The notes under the pieces are model-generated. The model was not told where the DNA came from, did not search any database, and saw only the letters and a list, made by a program, of their open reading frames with translations. Position numbers and translations under genes: made by a program. Below, piece after piece: positions 16,192 to 25,165 of a stretch of DNA of 64,000 bases (position 1 is its first letter; every line of letters starts with the position of its first letter). Source of the DNA: Flavobacterium sp. N1736 (GTDB lineage Bacteria > Bacteroidota > Bacteroidia > Flavobacteriales > Flavobacteriaceae); the NCBI RefSeq assembly GCF_025947065.1, contig NZ_CP109994.1, forward strand, positions 4,588,001-4,652,000. The letters run 5' to 3'.

Positions 16192-16581
16192 TTATTTGCC
16201 TGGCTTGATTAAAAAAACACTTTTGTATTTATTTTTTATGTCCGCCAAAATTCGTTCTGCTTCTATTCTGGTTTTAAAGTTTCCAACCAATACTTTGTAG
16301 TTTGGTGTATTAAAAATTATAGTCCCGTCAATATCACTATATTCTCTTTTGAAATCATTTAAGGTCTTTTTGGCGTCTTCGCTTTTTCCACTGAATATTT
16401 GAATTTTATAAGTGTCGTTTGTACTTAATGACGTGTTAATTTTACGCTTGTCGTTTAGTAACTGCTCAAATTTTGGGTCCTGATTTAGTGTTAAATTTTG
16501 GTCTTGAGCATGAATATTATATGTTAAAGTAAACATAGTTAATGTTAAGAAAAAGCTTTTTGAAAGGGTTAAAATTCTCAT
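16192..16581 (-). CDS. Small secreted SPOR-domain protein
   Basis: A 129-residue protein with a signal peptide (MRILTLSKSFFLTLTMFTLT to about HAQ) and a C-terminal SPOR domain of about 75 residues: YKIQIFSGKSEDAKKTL, then FNTPNYKVLVGNFKTRIEAE. SPOR domains bind denuded peptidoglycan at division sites or elsewhere in the wall. The mature protein is expected in the periplasm. I use the ATG at 16581, since a -7 box TATTTTTG (16600-16607, minus strand) covers the longer in-frame TTG start at 16602. It is divergent from the actA operon. Confidence 0.85.
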   Translation of the reverse strand: MRILTLSKSFFLTLTMFTLTYNIHAQDQNLTLNQDPKFEQLLNDKRKINTSLSTNDTYKIQIFSGKSEDAKKTLNDFKREYSDIDGTIIFNTPNYKVLVGNFKTRIEAERILADIKNKYKSVFLIKPGK

Positions 16582-16683
16582 AATGTGATGGTTTTTATGC
16601 AAAAATAGTATTTAAAGTTTGTATTAAAAATTTTGATATTATTTAGAATTGATATAAATTGATATTTAAGAGTATTTTAAGGT

Positions 16684-16713
16684 TTTGAGAATAGTTCATA
16701 AGTCGTATTTTTG
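16684..16713 (+). promoter_or_regulatory. Promoter of the act-cox operon
   Basis: TTTG at 16684-16687, 18 bases, then TATTTTTG at 16706-16713. The actA ATG is at 16801, so the leader is about 80 bases. Confidence 0.7.
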
Positions 16714-16800
16714 TGCAAGTTTTAAAAGAGGGTATTCGATTTTTACTGATTTATTACAGAAAAAATCATACCAAAAATTAGTAGATAATTATTATACTAT

Positions 16801-18132
16801 ATGAAAAAGGTGGGTAACCATAATTCGATCTCAAGAAAATTGCTGCTTAGCTTATCGCTAACGCTTATTTTCTCCTTAACTTCATTTGCTCAAGATGCTG
16901 CTGCTCCGGCGGCACCTGAAGCTGCTGCTCCGGCTGCTGCTGCAGGTGGTGATCCAGTAAAAGGGAAGGAACTTTTTAATGCAAATTGCGCTGCATGTCA
17001 CAAATTAGATGCTAAATCAACAGGTCCTGCTTTAAGAGGAGTTGCTGCAAAGCATGAAATGGCTTGGATCTACAAGTGGGTTCACAACAGTTCTGAAGTT
17101 ATTAAATCAGGTGATGCTGTTGCTGTAAAACTTTTTGAAGAAAACAATAAGTCTGTAATGACTCCTTTTCCTCAATTGTCTACAGGTGATATTGATAATA
17201 TTATCGCTTATACTTCTGAAGTAAAAGCTGAGCCTGCAGCTGGTGCCCCTGGTTCTGCTGCGCCTCCGGGAACAAACGTTGAAGGTGGCGGAATTTCTAA
17301 TAACATTATTTTAGGAGCTCTTGCTCTTGTAATGGCAATTTTAGTTGTTATGTTGTTCATGGTGAACAAAGTATTAACTAAAGTAGCAGGAAATAATGGT
17401 ATTGTAGTTGCTCCAAAAGAAGCTAGAACTCCAATTTGGAAAGCCTTTGCTAAAAACCAATTTTTGGTACTAGTTACTTCTATATTCTTGCTTTTGGCGA
17501 GTGGTTATTTTGTGTATGCTTACTTAATGCAAGTAGGTGTTGATCAAAATTATGAGCCAATTCAGCCAATTCACTATTCTCATAAAATTCACGCAGGAGA
17601 TAACGAGATCAATTGTAAATATTGTCACTCTGCTGCTCGTGTGAGTAAAACTGCTGGTATTCCTTCTTTGAATGTTTGTATGAACTGTCATAAAAATATT
17701 TCTGAAGTTGCTGAAACTACTGCTACTCCTGAGTACAGCAAAGCATTTTACGATGCTCAAATTCAAAAATTATACGATGCTGTTGGATGGGATAAGGCGA
17801 AACAAGCTTATACCGGAAAAACACAGCCTGTGAAATGGGTTCGTATTCATAATCTGCCTGATTTTGTTTACTTCAATCACTCTCAACACGTTTCTGTTGC
17901 AGGAATTGAATGTCAAACTTGTCACGGCCCAGTGCAGGAATTTGAGATCATGAAGCAATACTCTAAATTAACAATGGGATGGTGTATTGATTGCCATAGA
18001 AAAACTGATGTTAAGATGGAAGGAAATGCATATTATGATAAAATTCATGCTGAACTTTCTAAAAAATACGGTGTAGAAAAATTGACTGCAGCGCAAATGG
18101 GAGGTTTAGAATGCGGTAAATGCCACTATTAA
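16801..18132 (+). CDS. actA: Alternative complex III subunit ActA, multiheme cytochrome c
   Basis: A 443-residue protein with six CxxCH heme c sites. One (CAACH, near residue 63) lies in an N-terminal monoheme cytochrome domain after the signal peptide and an Ala/Pro-rich linker. The other five (CKYCH, CMNCH, CQTCH, CIDCH, CGKCH) lie in the C-terminal pentaheme part typical of ActA. Two hydrophobic segments, about 165-185 and 222-242, anchor it. ActA carries electrons from the iron-sulfur subunit ActB towards the terminal oxidase on the periplasmic side. It is the first gene of actABCDEF-coxBA. Confidence 0.93.
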   Translation: MKKVGNHNSISRKLLLSLSLTLIFSLTSFAQDAAAPAAPEAAAPAAAAGGDPVKGKELFNANCAACHKLDAKSTGPALRGVAAKHEMAWIYKWVHNSSEVIKSGDAVAVKLFEENNKSVMTPFPQLSTGDIDNIIAYTSEVKAEPAAGAPGSAAPPGTNVEGGGISNNIILGALALVMAILVVMLFMVNKVLTKVAGNNGIVVAPKEARTPIWKAFAKNQFLVLVTSIFLLLASGYFVYAYLMQVGVDQNYEPIQPIHYSHKIHAGDNEINCKYCHSAARVSKTAGIPSLNVCMNCHKNISEVAETTATPEYSKAFYDAQIQKLYDAVGWDKAKQAYTGKTQPVKWVRIHNLPDFVYFNHSQHVSVAGIECQTCHGPVQEFEIMKQYSKLTMGWCIDCHRKTDVKMEGNAYYDKIHAELSKKYGVEKLTAAQMGGLECGKCHY

Positions 18133-18164
18133 TCGAATTATTAAGATTTTAATATTTATATACA

Positions 18165-21100
18165 ATGTCATCAAACAAAAAATACTGGAAAAGTGTTGAG
18201 GAACTAGAAAATAGTTCTATTGTTGAGGCGCTTAGAAATAACGAATTCGTTGAAGAGATTCCTACAGAAGAATTCTTAGGGAATGCAGATGCTTTAGCTC
18301 AATCTGGAACTTCACGTCGTGACTTTTTAAAGTACGTAGGATTTAGTACTGCAGCGGTAACTCTAGCTGCCTGCGAAGGTCCTGTTCACAAGTCTATACC
18401 ATATGTGTTACAACCGGAACAAATCATTCCTGGTGTTGCTGATTATTATGCAACTACTGTTTTTGATGGTTTTGATTTTGCTAACCTTTTAGTAAAAACT
18501 CGTGAGGGTCGTCCAATTAAAATTGATAACAATACTATTTCTGGAGCTAAGTTTTCAGCCAATGCTAGAATTCATGCGTCTATCTTATCATTATATGATA
18601 GCATGCGTTTGAAAGAACCTAAATTGGATGGAAAAAATAGTAGCTGGTCTGCTGTTGATTTGAAAATAAAATCAAGTCTTGCTGATGCAAAAGCAAAAGG
18701 CGGACAAGTGGTATTGCTGACAAATACTTTAGCAAGTCCGTCTACTGAGAAATTAATAGGGGAATTTATTGCTAAAAACCCAAATGCAAAACACGTTGTT
18801 TATGACGCTGTTTCTTCTTCGGAAGCTTTAGATGCATTTGAAACAGTTTACGGAGAAAGAGCTCTTGTTGATTACGATTTTTCAAAAGCTTCTTTAATTG
18901 TGTCTGTTGGAGCTGATTTCTTAGGAGATTGGCAAGGTGGTGGATACGATGCAGGATATGCACAGGGACGTATTCCTCAAAACGGAAAAATGTCACGTCA
19001 CTTTCAGTTCGAATCAAACATGACATTGTCTGGTGCTGCTGCGGATAAACGTATTCCAATGACTCCGGCAGATCAAAAACAAGCTTTAGTTTTAGTTTAT
19101 AATATTATTGCAGGTGCTTCTGTTCCGGTTTCTTTAGATGCCAAATTTAAAACAGAAGTTACTAAAGCTGCTCAACAGTTAAAAGCTGCTGGTTCTAAAG
19201 GAGTTTTAGTATCTGGAATTGAAGATAAAAATGCTCAATTATTAGTTTTAGCTATCAATCAGGTATTGGCTAGTGAAGCTTTTAATACAGCTGGTACAAG
19301 ACAAATTAGAAAAGGTTCTAATGCGATTGTATCTCAATTAATAAAAGATATGAATGCTGGAAGTGTTCATACTTTAATCATGAGTGGTATTAATCCGGTT
19401 TATACATTAGCTGATTCAGCTTCTTTTGTATCTGGATTGAAAAAAGTAAAAACTTCAGTTGCTTTTTCTTTAAAAGAAGATGAAACTGCTTCAGTTACTA
19501 CAATTGCTGCTCCGGCTCCTCATTATTTAGAATCTTGGGGTGATGTAGAGATTACTAAAGGAACTTATAGTTTAACTCAACCAACTATTCGTCCTATATT
19601 CAATACAAAACAATTTCAAGACGTTTTATTATCAGTAAATGGAGTTTCCGGAACTTTCTACGATTATCTTAAAGCTAGTTCAGCTGGGATTATTGCAGGT
19701 TCTTCTTGGAATAAAGTTTTACATGATGGTGTTTTTGTAATTGGTTCGACTGCATTATCTGCAGGTTCTGTTGATTATGCTACTGCTGCAAATGCGGTTT
19801 CAAAATCAAAAGCTGCAGGAGAATTTGAATTAGTGTTGTATACTAAAACAGGTTTAGGTGACGGACAACAAGCAAACAACCCTTGGTTGCAAGAGTTTCC
19901 GGATCCAATCACAAGAGTTTCTTGGGATAACTATGTTACAGTTTCTAATGCTGATGCTAAAAAACTTGGCTTGACAAATGAAATTGTTGCTAACGGAGGT
20001 TTAAACGGAAGTTATGCTACAATTACTACTGCTGATGGTTCAAAATTAGAGAATGTTCCGGTTATTGTTCAACCAGGACAAGCTGTTGGAACACTTGGTT
20101 TAGCAGTTGGTTATGGTCGTAAAGCGGCTTTAAAAGAAGAAATGGTTGTAGGTTTAAATGCTTACGCTTTATATAAAAACTTCAATAGTGTTCAGTCTGT
20201 TTCTATTGCGAAAGCAAATGGAGTGCATGAGTTTGCTTGTGTTCAGGGACAAAAAACATTAATGGGTAGAGGAGATATTATTAAAGAAACTACTCTTGAA
20301 ATCTTTAATACTAAAGATGCTGAACATTGGAATGAAAAACCAATGGTATCTTTAGATCACCAGGAAGTTGAAGCTACTACTGTCGATTTATGGGAATCAT
20401 TTGATCGTACAGCCGGACATCACTTTAATCTTTCAATCGACTTAAATGCTTGTACAGGATGTGGAGCATGTGTTATTGCTTGTCATGCTGAAAACAACGT
20501 TCCGGTTGTTGGAAAAGCAGAAGTAAGAAGAAGCCGTGATATGCACTGGTTGCGTATTGACAGATATTATTCTTCTGAAAGTACTTTTGAAGGTGATAAC
20601 GAAAGAAAAGAAAATATTGCTGGTTTATCTAGTTCATTATCTACATTTAATGAAATGGAAAAAGCTGGAGATAATCCACAAGTTTCATTCCAACCGGTAA
20701 TGTGTCAGCACTGTAATCACGCACCATGTGAGACAGTTTGCCCAGTTGCTGCAACATCTCACGGTCGTGAAGGTCAAAACCACATGGCATACAACAGATG
20801 TGTTGGTACTCGTTACTGTGCAAACAACTGTCCATATAAAGTACGTCGTTTTAACTGGTTCTTGTATAACAAAAACAGTGAATTCGATTATCACATGAAT
20901 GACGATTTAGGTCGTATGGTGTTAAACCCAGACGTAAACGTTCGTTCTCGTGGTGTTATGGAAAAATGTTCAATGTGTATTCAAATGACACAAGCTACTA
21001 AATTAAAAGCTAAAAACGAAGGTCGCCCAGTTGCTGATGGCGAATTCCAAACAGCTTGTTCTAACGCTTGTTCTTCTGGAGCAATGATATTTGGTGATGT

Positions 21101-21218
21101 TAATGATAAAGAAAGTAAAGTTGCTAAATTAGCAGCTGATGAAAGATCATATCACTTATTAGAGCATGTAGGAACAAAACCTAATGTGGTTTACCATGTT
21201 AAAGTTAGAAATACTTAG
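18165..21218 (+). CDS. actB: Alternative complex III subunit ActB, iron-sulfur protein of the molybdopterin-enzyme superfamily
   Basis: A 1017-residue protein. Near residue 50 a twin-arginine-like signal (SRRDFLKYVGFSTAAV) ends in LAAC, a likely lipid attachment site. Residues about 80-730 resemble a molybdopterin oxidoreductase large subunit; in characterised complexes this half binds no molybdenum. The C-terminal part is a ferredoxin-like subunit with Cys clusters CTGCGACVIAC, CQHCNHAPCETVCP, CVGTRYCANNCP and CSMC with a later CSNAC. They match the four iron-sulfur clusters of the family. It links quinol oxidation in ActC to the hemes of ActA. The spacer after actA is 32 bases. Confidence 0.94.
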   Translation: MSSNKKYWKSVEELENSSIVEALRNNEFVEEIPTEEFLGNADALAQSGTSRRDFLKYVGFSTAAVTLAACEGPVHKSIPYVLQPEQIIPGVADYYATTVFDGFDFANLLVKTREGRPIKIDNNTISGAKFSANARIHASILSLYDSMRLKEPKLDGKNSSWSAVDLKIKSSLADAKAKGGQVVLLTNTLASPSTEKLIGEFIAKNPNAKHVVYDAVSSSEALDAFETVYGERALVDYDFSKASLIVSVGADFLGDWQGGGYDAGYAQGRIPQNGKMSRHFQFESNMTLSGAAADKRIPMTPADQKQALVLVYNIIAGASVPVSLDAKFKTEVTKAAQQLKAAGSKGVLVSGIEDKNAQLLVLAINQVLASEAFNTAGTRQIRKGSNAIVSQLIKDMNAGSVHTLIMSGINPVYTLADSASFVSGLKKVKTSVAFSLKEDETASVTTIAAPAPHYLESWGDVEITKGTYSLTQPTIRPIFNTKQFQDVLLSVNGVSGTFYDYLKASSAGIIAGSSWNKVLHDGVFVIGSTALSAGSVDYATAANAVSKSKAAGEFELVLYTKTGLGDGQQANNPWLQEFPDPITRVSWDNYVTVSNADAKKLGLTNEIVANGGLNGSYATITTADGSKLENVPVIVQPGQAVGTLGLAVGYGRKAALKEEMVVGLNAYALYKNFNSVQSVSIAKANGVHEFACVQGQKTLMGRGDIIKETTLEIFNTKDAEHWNEKPMVSLDHQEVEATTVDLWESFDRTAGHHFNLSIDLNACTGCGACVIACHAENNVPVVGKAEVRRSRDMHWLRIDRYYSSESTFEGDNERKENIAGLSSSLSTFNEMEKAGDNPQVSFQPVMCQHCNHAPCETVCPVAATSHGREGQNHMAYNRCVGTRYCANNCPYKVRRFNWFLYNKNSEFDYHMNDDLGRMVLNPDVNVRSRGVMEKCSMCIQMTQATKLKAKNEGRPVADGEFQTACSNACSSGAMIFGDVNDKESKVAKLAADERSYHLLEHVGTKPNVVYHVKVRNT

Positions 21219-21252
21219 AATAAATTATTAATTAAGAAACATATAAAGGATT

Positions 21253-22653
21253 ATGTCGTCTCACTACGAAGCACCCATTAGAAAACCTTTAGTTATAGGT
21301 GATAAATCTTATCACGATGTAACTGTAGATGTAGCTGCACCTGTTGAAGGTCCTGCAAACAAACATTGGTGGATTGTATTTTCAATCGCATTAATAGCCT
21401 TCCTTTGGGGGTTAGGTTGTATAATTTACACCGTATCTACCGGTATTGGAACATGGGGATTAAATAAAACAGTTGGTTGGGCTTGGGATATCACGAACTT
21501 CGTTTGGTGGGTTGGTATTGGTCACGCTGGAACATTAATTTCTGCGGTATTATTACTTTTCCGTCAACGTTGGAGAATGGCTATTAACCGTTCTGCAGAA
21601 GCAATGACTATCTTCTCAGTAGTACAAGCAGGTTTATTTCCAATTATTCACATGGGACGTCCATGGTTAGCATACTGGGTTTTACCTATTCCAAATCAAT
21701 TTGGATCTTTATGGGTAAACTTTAACTCACCATTGCTTTGGGACGTGTTCGCAATTTCGACGTATCTTTCGGTGTCATTAGTTTTCTGGTGGACTGGTTT
21801 ATTGCCTGACTTTGCAATGCTACGTGACAGAGCGGTAACTCCTTTTACAAAAAGAGTATATTCTATCCTAAGTTTCGGATGGAGCGGAAGAGCTAAAGAT
21901 TGGCAGCGTTTTGAAGAAGTATCATTAGTATTGGCTGGTTTAGCTACTCCTCTTGTACTTTCTGTACACACGATTGTATCGATGGACTTTGCTACTTCTG
22001 TAATCCCTGGATGGCATACAACAATTTTCCCTCCGTACTTCGTTGCCGGAGCGGTTTTCTCTGGATTTGCAATGGTAAACACCTTGCTGATCGTTATGAG
22101 AAAAGTTTCTAATCTTGAAGCATATATCACATTACAACATATCGAATTAATGAATATCATTATTATGATTACAGGTTCGATTGTTGGTGTAGCTTATATT
22201 ACTGAGTTATTTGTAGCTTGGTATTCAGGAGTAGAATATGAGCAATATGCTTTCTTAAACAGAGCTACCGGACCTTACTGGTGGGCATATTGGTCGATGA
22301 TGACTTGTAACGTTTTCTCTCCACAATTTATGTGGTTCAAGAAATTAAGAACAAGTATCATGTTCTCATTTATTATTTCGATTGTTGTAAACATCGGAAT
22401 GTGGTTTGAAAGATTCGTAATTATTGTTACTTCTTTACATAGAGATTACCTTCCATCTTCTTGGACAATGTTTTCACCAACATTTGTTGATATTGGAATT
22501 TTCATCGGAACGATTGGTTTCTTCTTTGTATTGTTTTTATTATACTCTAGAACATTCCCTGTAATTGCTCAGGCAGAGGTTAAAACAATTTTGAAAGGAA
22601 CAGGAGATAATTACATTAGAGAAAGAGCAAATAAAGATTCACATCATGAGTAA
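21253..22653 (+). CDS. actC: Alternative complex III subunit ActC, NrfD/PsrC-type quinol-binding membrane protein
   Basis: A 466-residue integral membrane protein with about ten hydrophobic segments. It shows the NrfD/PsrC family features WWVGIGHAGTLISAVLLLFR in helix 2, followed by RQRWR, and HMGRPW in the next loop. In alternative complex III this is the subunit where menaquinol is bound and oxidised. It overlaps actD by 8 bases, indicating translational coupling. Confidence 0.94.
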   Translation: MSSHYEAPIRKPLVIGDKSYHDVTVDVAAPVEGPANKHWWIVFSIALIAFLWGLGCIIYTVSTGIGTWGLNKTVGWAWDITNFVWWVGIGHAGTLISAVLLLFRQRWRMAINRSAEAMTIFSVVQAGLFPIIHMGRPWLAYWVLPIPNQFGSLWVNFNSPLLWDVFAISTYLSVSLVFWWTGLLPDFAMLRDRAVTPFTKRVYSILSFGWSGRAKDWQRFEEVSLVLAGLATPLVLSVHTIVSMDFATSVIPGWHTTIFPPYFVAGAVFSGFAMVNTLLIVMRKVSNLEAYITLQHIELMNIIIMITGSIVGVAYITELFVAWYSGVEYEQYAFLNRATGPYWWAYWSMMTCNVFSPQFMWFKKLRTSIMFSFIISIVVNIGMWFERFVIIVTSLHRDYLPSSWTMFSPTFVDIGIFIGTIGFFFVLFLLYSRTFPVIAQAEVKTILKGTGDNYIRERANKDSHHE

Positions 22654-23170
22654 TAAAGTAATATACGCCATTTATAATGACGATGATATTTTGATGGATG
22701 CAGTAAAGAAAACCAGAGCTGCTCATCATCATATTGAAGAAGTTTTTACTCCATTCCCAGTTCACGGGTTGGATAAAGCTATGGGTTTAGCACCAACAAG
22801 ATTAGCAATTTGTTCTTTCTTATATGGATGTGTTGGTCTTTCTTTTGCAACATTCATGATGAGTTATATTATGATTCATGACTGGCCACAGGATATTGGT
22901 GGTAAACCAAGTTTCAGTTTCATTCAGAATATGCCATCTTTTGTGCCGATTATGTTTGAGTTGACTGTATTTTTTGCTGCCCACTTAATGGTTATTACTT
23001 TTTATATGAGAAGTAGATTATGGCCATTTAAACAAGCTGAGAATCCTGATGTAAGAACAACAGATGACCATTTTTTAATGGAAGTTGCCGTAAATAATAA
23101 CGAAGCAGAACTAGTTTCTTTTTTCGAAGGTACAGGAGCTGTTGAAGTTAAAGTAATTGAAAAGAATTAA
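22646..23170 (+). CDS. actD: Alternative complex III subunit ActD (DUF3341)
   Basis: A 174-residue protein of the DUF3341 family. A soluble N-terminal part (about 1-50) includes AAHHHIEEVFTPFPVHGLDK. Two hydrophobic hairpin helices follow, at about 52-75 and 98-122, then a soluble tail. It has no cofactor motif and is a structural subunit packed against ActC and ActF. Its ATG lies inside the end of actC. Confidence 0.92.
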   Translation: MSNKVIYAIYNDDDILMDAVKKTRAAHHHIEEVFTPFPVHGLDKAMGLAPTRLAICSFLYGCVGLSFATFMMSYIMIHDWPQDIGGKPSFSFIQNMPSFVPIMFELTVFFAAHLMVITFYMRSRLWPFKQAENPDVRTTDDHFLMEVAVNNNEAELVSFFEGTGAVEVKVIEKN

Positions 23171-23178
23171 TTGTAGCT

Positions 23179-23724
23179 ATGAAAAGGATATATAAAATAA
23201 CACTTTTAGTTGGTATAACTATTTTAGTTTCATCTTGCCACAATAATTCGGCACCAAACTATCAGTATTTCCCTAATATGTATGAGTCTGTAGGTTATGA
23301 AACTTATTCAGAAGCAAAAATATTTAAAGGAGGAAAAGAAGGACAGCTTCCTGTTGCAGGAACGATTAATAGAGGTTTTGAGCCTTATGAATATGAAAAT
23401 TCAACTGCAGGTTATGAATTGGCAAAAGCTAATTTAAAATCTCCTTTGGATTCTATCGAAAGAAATTCCGGAAAAGGAAAAGAACTTTTCGAGATTTATT
23501 GTATCAGTTGTCATGGTGCAGCTGGAAACGGTAAAGGTAAATTGGTTGAAAGAGAAAAATTTCTTGGAGTACCTAGCTATAAAGACAGAGAAATCACTGA
23601 AGGAAGTATCTTTCACGTTGAAACTTATGGTTTAAATGCAATGGGTTCACATGCAAATCAATTAAGTGCCCACGAACGTTGGTTAGTTGCTGACTATGTT
23701 CTAAAACTAAAAAGCCAATTATAA
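23179..23724 (+). CDS. actE: Alternative complex III subunit ActE, monoheme cytochrome c lipoprotein
   Basis: A 181-residue protein with a lipoprotein signal (TILVSSC, acylated Cys about residue 20) and one cytochrome c domain with heme site CISCHGAAGNGKG at about 112-124. The likely axial Met is in NAMGSHANQL and the family helix near the end is ERWLVADYVLKL. It faces the periplasm and takes part in electron transfer from the complex. It follows actD by 8 bases and adjoins actF. Confidence 0.93.
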   Translation: MKRIYKITLLVGITILVSSCHNNSAPNYQYFPNMYESVGYETYSEAKIFKGGKEGQLPVAGTINRGFEPYEYENSTAGYELAKANLKSPLDSIERNSGKGKELFEIYCISCHGAAGNGKGKLVEREKFLGVPSYKDREITEGSIFHVETYGLNAMGSHANQLSAHERWLVADYVLKLKSQL

Positions 23725-23751
23725 TTGTTGAACAAACTGATCGTAATAGAT

Positions 23752-25146
23752 ATGTATACATTTTCAAGTAAATTAAAAACTTTTTCTATCATCCTAATGG
23801 CCGTTGGTATATTAGGAATTGGATATGGTTTTTTAACTGCTCCTAAAGATATTCAAGAAGTTGAAAAAATTCTAGCTGCAGATGCGCATGGAGCTCATGG
23901 AGCTGCACATGAAGTAACGGCAGAGACTACTCACAAAGAAGCCGGACATCATGAAACTGCTGAAGTTTCGCATGAATCACACAAAGGCGGTGAACATGCA
24001 GAAGTTAGCGCTGCTGACGAGCATAAAAAACATTTAACACACGTATTGCACCAATTGCAAAATAAGCCATGGTCTGCATTATATGTTGCTTGTATTTTTT
24101 TCTTGTTAATTTCTCTGGGAGTTCTATCATTTTATGCTATTCAACAAGTAGCTCAGGCAGGCTGGTCTCCGGTTTTGTTTAGAGTTATGCAGGGAATTAC
24201 AGCTTATTTACCTGTAGCTTCTGTGATTTTCTTCATCATTTTAATTCTTTGCGGATTACACTTTAATCATATTTTTGTATGGTTAGGAGAAGGAGTTACT
24301 GATCCTAAAAGCCCTAATTATGATGAAATTATTGCTGGTAAGCATGGTTATTTAAATTTTGGTTTCTGGATTGCGAGAGCAGCTATCTTTTTATTAGGAT
24401 GGAATTTATACCGTCATTATTCAAGAAAAAATTGCTTAGCTCAGGATGAAGCTAATGATGATTTAAATTACAAAAAGAACTTTAAATTATCTGCGGGATT
24501 CTTAGTATTCTTTATCGTATCTGAATCTATCATGTCTTGGGATTGGATTATGTCAATTGATCCACACTGGTTCAGTACTTTATTTGGATGGTATGTATTT
24601 GCTTCTTTCGTTGTAAGTGCTGTTACTACTATAGCATTAGTTACTATATATTTAAAATCTAAAGGATATTTAGAATATGTAAATACAAGCCATATACACG
24701 ATTTAGCTAAATTTATGTTTGGTTTTAGTATTTTCTGGACTTATTTATGGTTCTCTCAATTTATGTTGATCTGGTATGCAAACATACCTGAAGAGGTTAC
24801 TTATTTTATCACAAGAATTCAATTATATAACTTACCTTTCTTTGGAGCAGTTGTAATGAACTTTGTTTTTCCATTATTAATTTTAGTTAACACTGATTTT
24901 AAACGTCTTAGCTGGGTTATTGTAATGGCTGGTACTGTTATCTTATTTGGACATTATATTGATTTCTTTAATATGATTATGCCTGGTACAGTTGGAGATA
25001 AATGGTTTATTGGAATTCCTGAAATTGCATCTATTCTTTTCTTCTTAGGATTGTTTATTTTTGTAGTGTTTAATGCATTAACTAAAGCTCCTCTGTTAGC
25101 AAAAAGAAATCCTTTCATAGAAGAAAGTAAACATTTTCATTATTAA
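23752..25146 (+). CDS. actF: Alternative complex III subunit ActF, NrfD-like membrane protein with a His-rich insert
   Basis: A 464-residue membrane protein, paralogous in fold to ActC, with about ten hydrophobic segments. It contains LFFIVSE-like helices and the conserved SIMSWDWIMSIDPHWFSTLF block of the ActF family. After the first helix there is a long polar loop of about 60 residues (about 40-100) with more than ten histidines (AHGAHGAAHE, AGHHETAEVSHESHKGGEHA). I choose the ATG at 23752; the open frame also has a TTG at 23725, directly after the actE stop, which would add nine residues. The extra loop is odd and is discussed under findings. Confidence 0.92.
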   Translation: MYTFSSKLKTFSIILMAVGILGIGYGFLTAPKDIQEVEKILAADAHGAHGAAHEVTAETTHKEAGHHETAEVSHESHKGGEHAEVSAADEHKKHLTHVLHQLQNKPWSALYVACIFFLLISLGVLSFYAIQQVAQAGWSPVLFRVMQGITAYLPVASVIFFIILILCGLHFNHIFVWLGEGVTDPKSPNYDEIIAGKHGYLNFGFWIARAAIFLLGWNLYRHYSRKNCLAQDEANDDLNYKKNFKLSAGFLVFFIVSESIMSWDWIMSIDPHWFSTLFGWYVFASFVVSAVTTIALVTIYLKSKGYLEYVNTSHIHDLAKFMFGFSIFWTYLWFSQFMLIWYANIPEEVTYFITRIQLYNLPFFGAVVMNFVFPLLILVNTDFKRLSWVIVMAGTVILFGHYIDFFNMIMPGTVGDKWFIGIPEIASILFFLGLFIFVVFNALTKAPLLAKRNPFIEESKHFHY

Positions 25147-25165
25147 TATTTAAAGAAATAAACAG

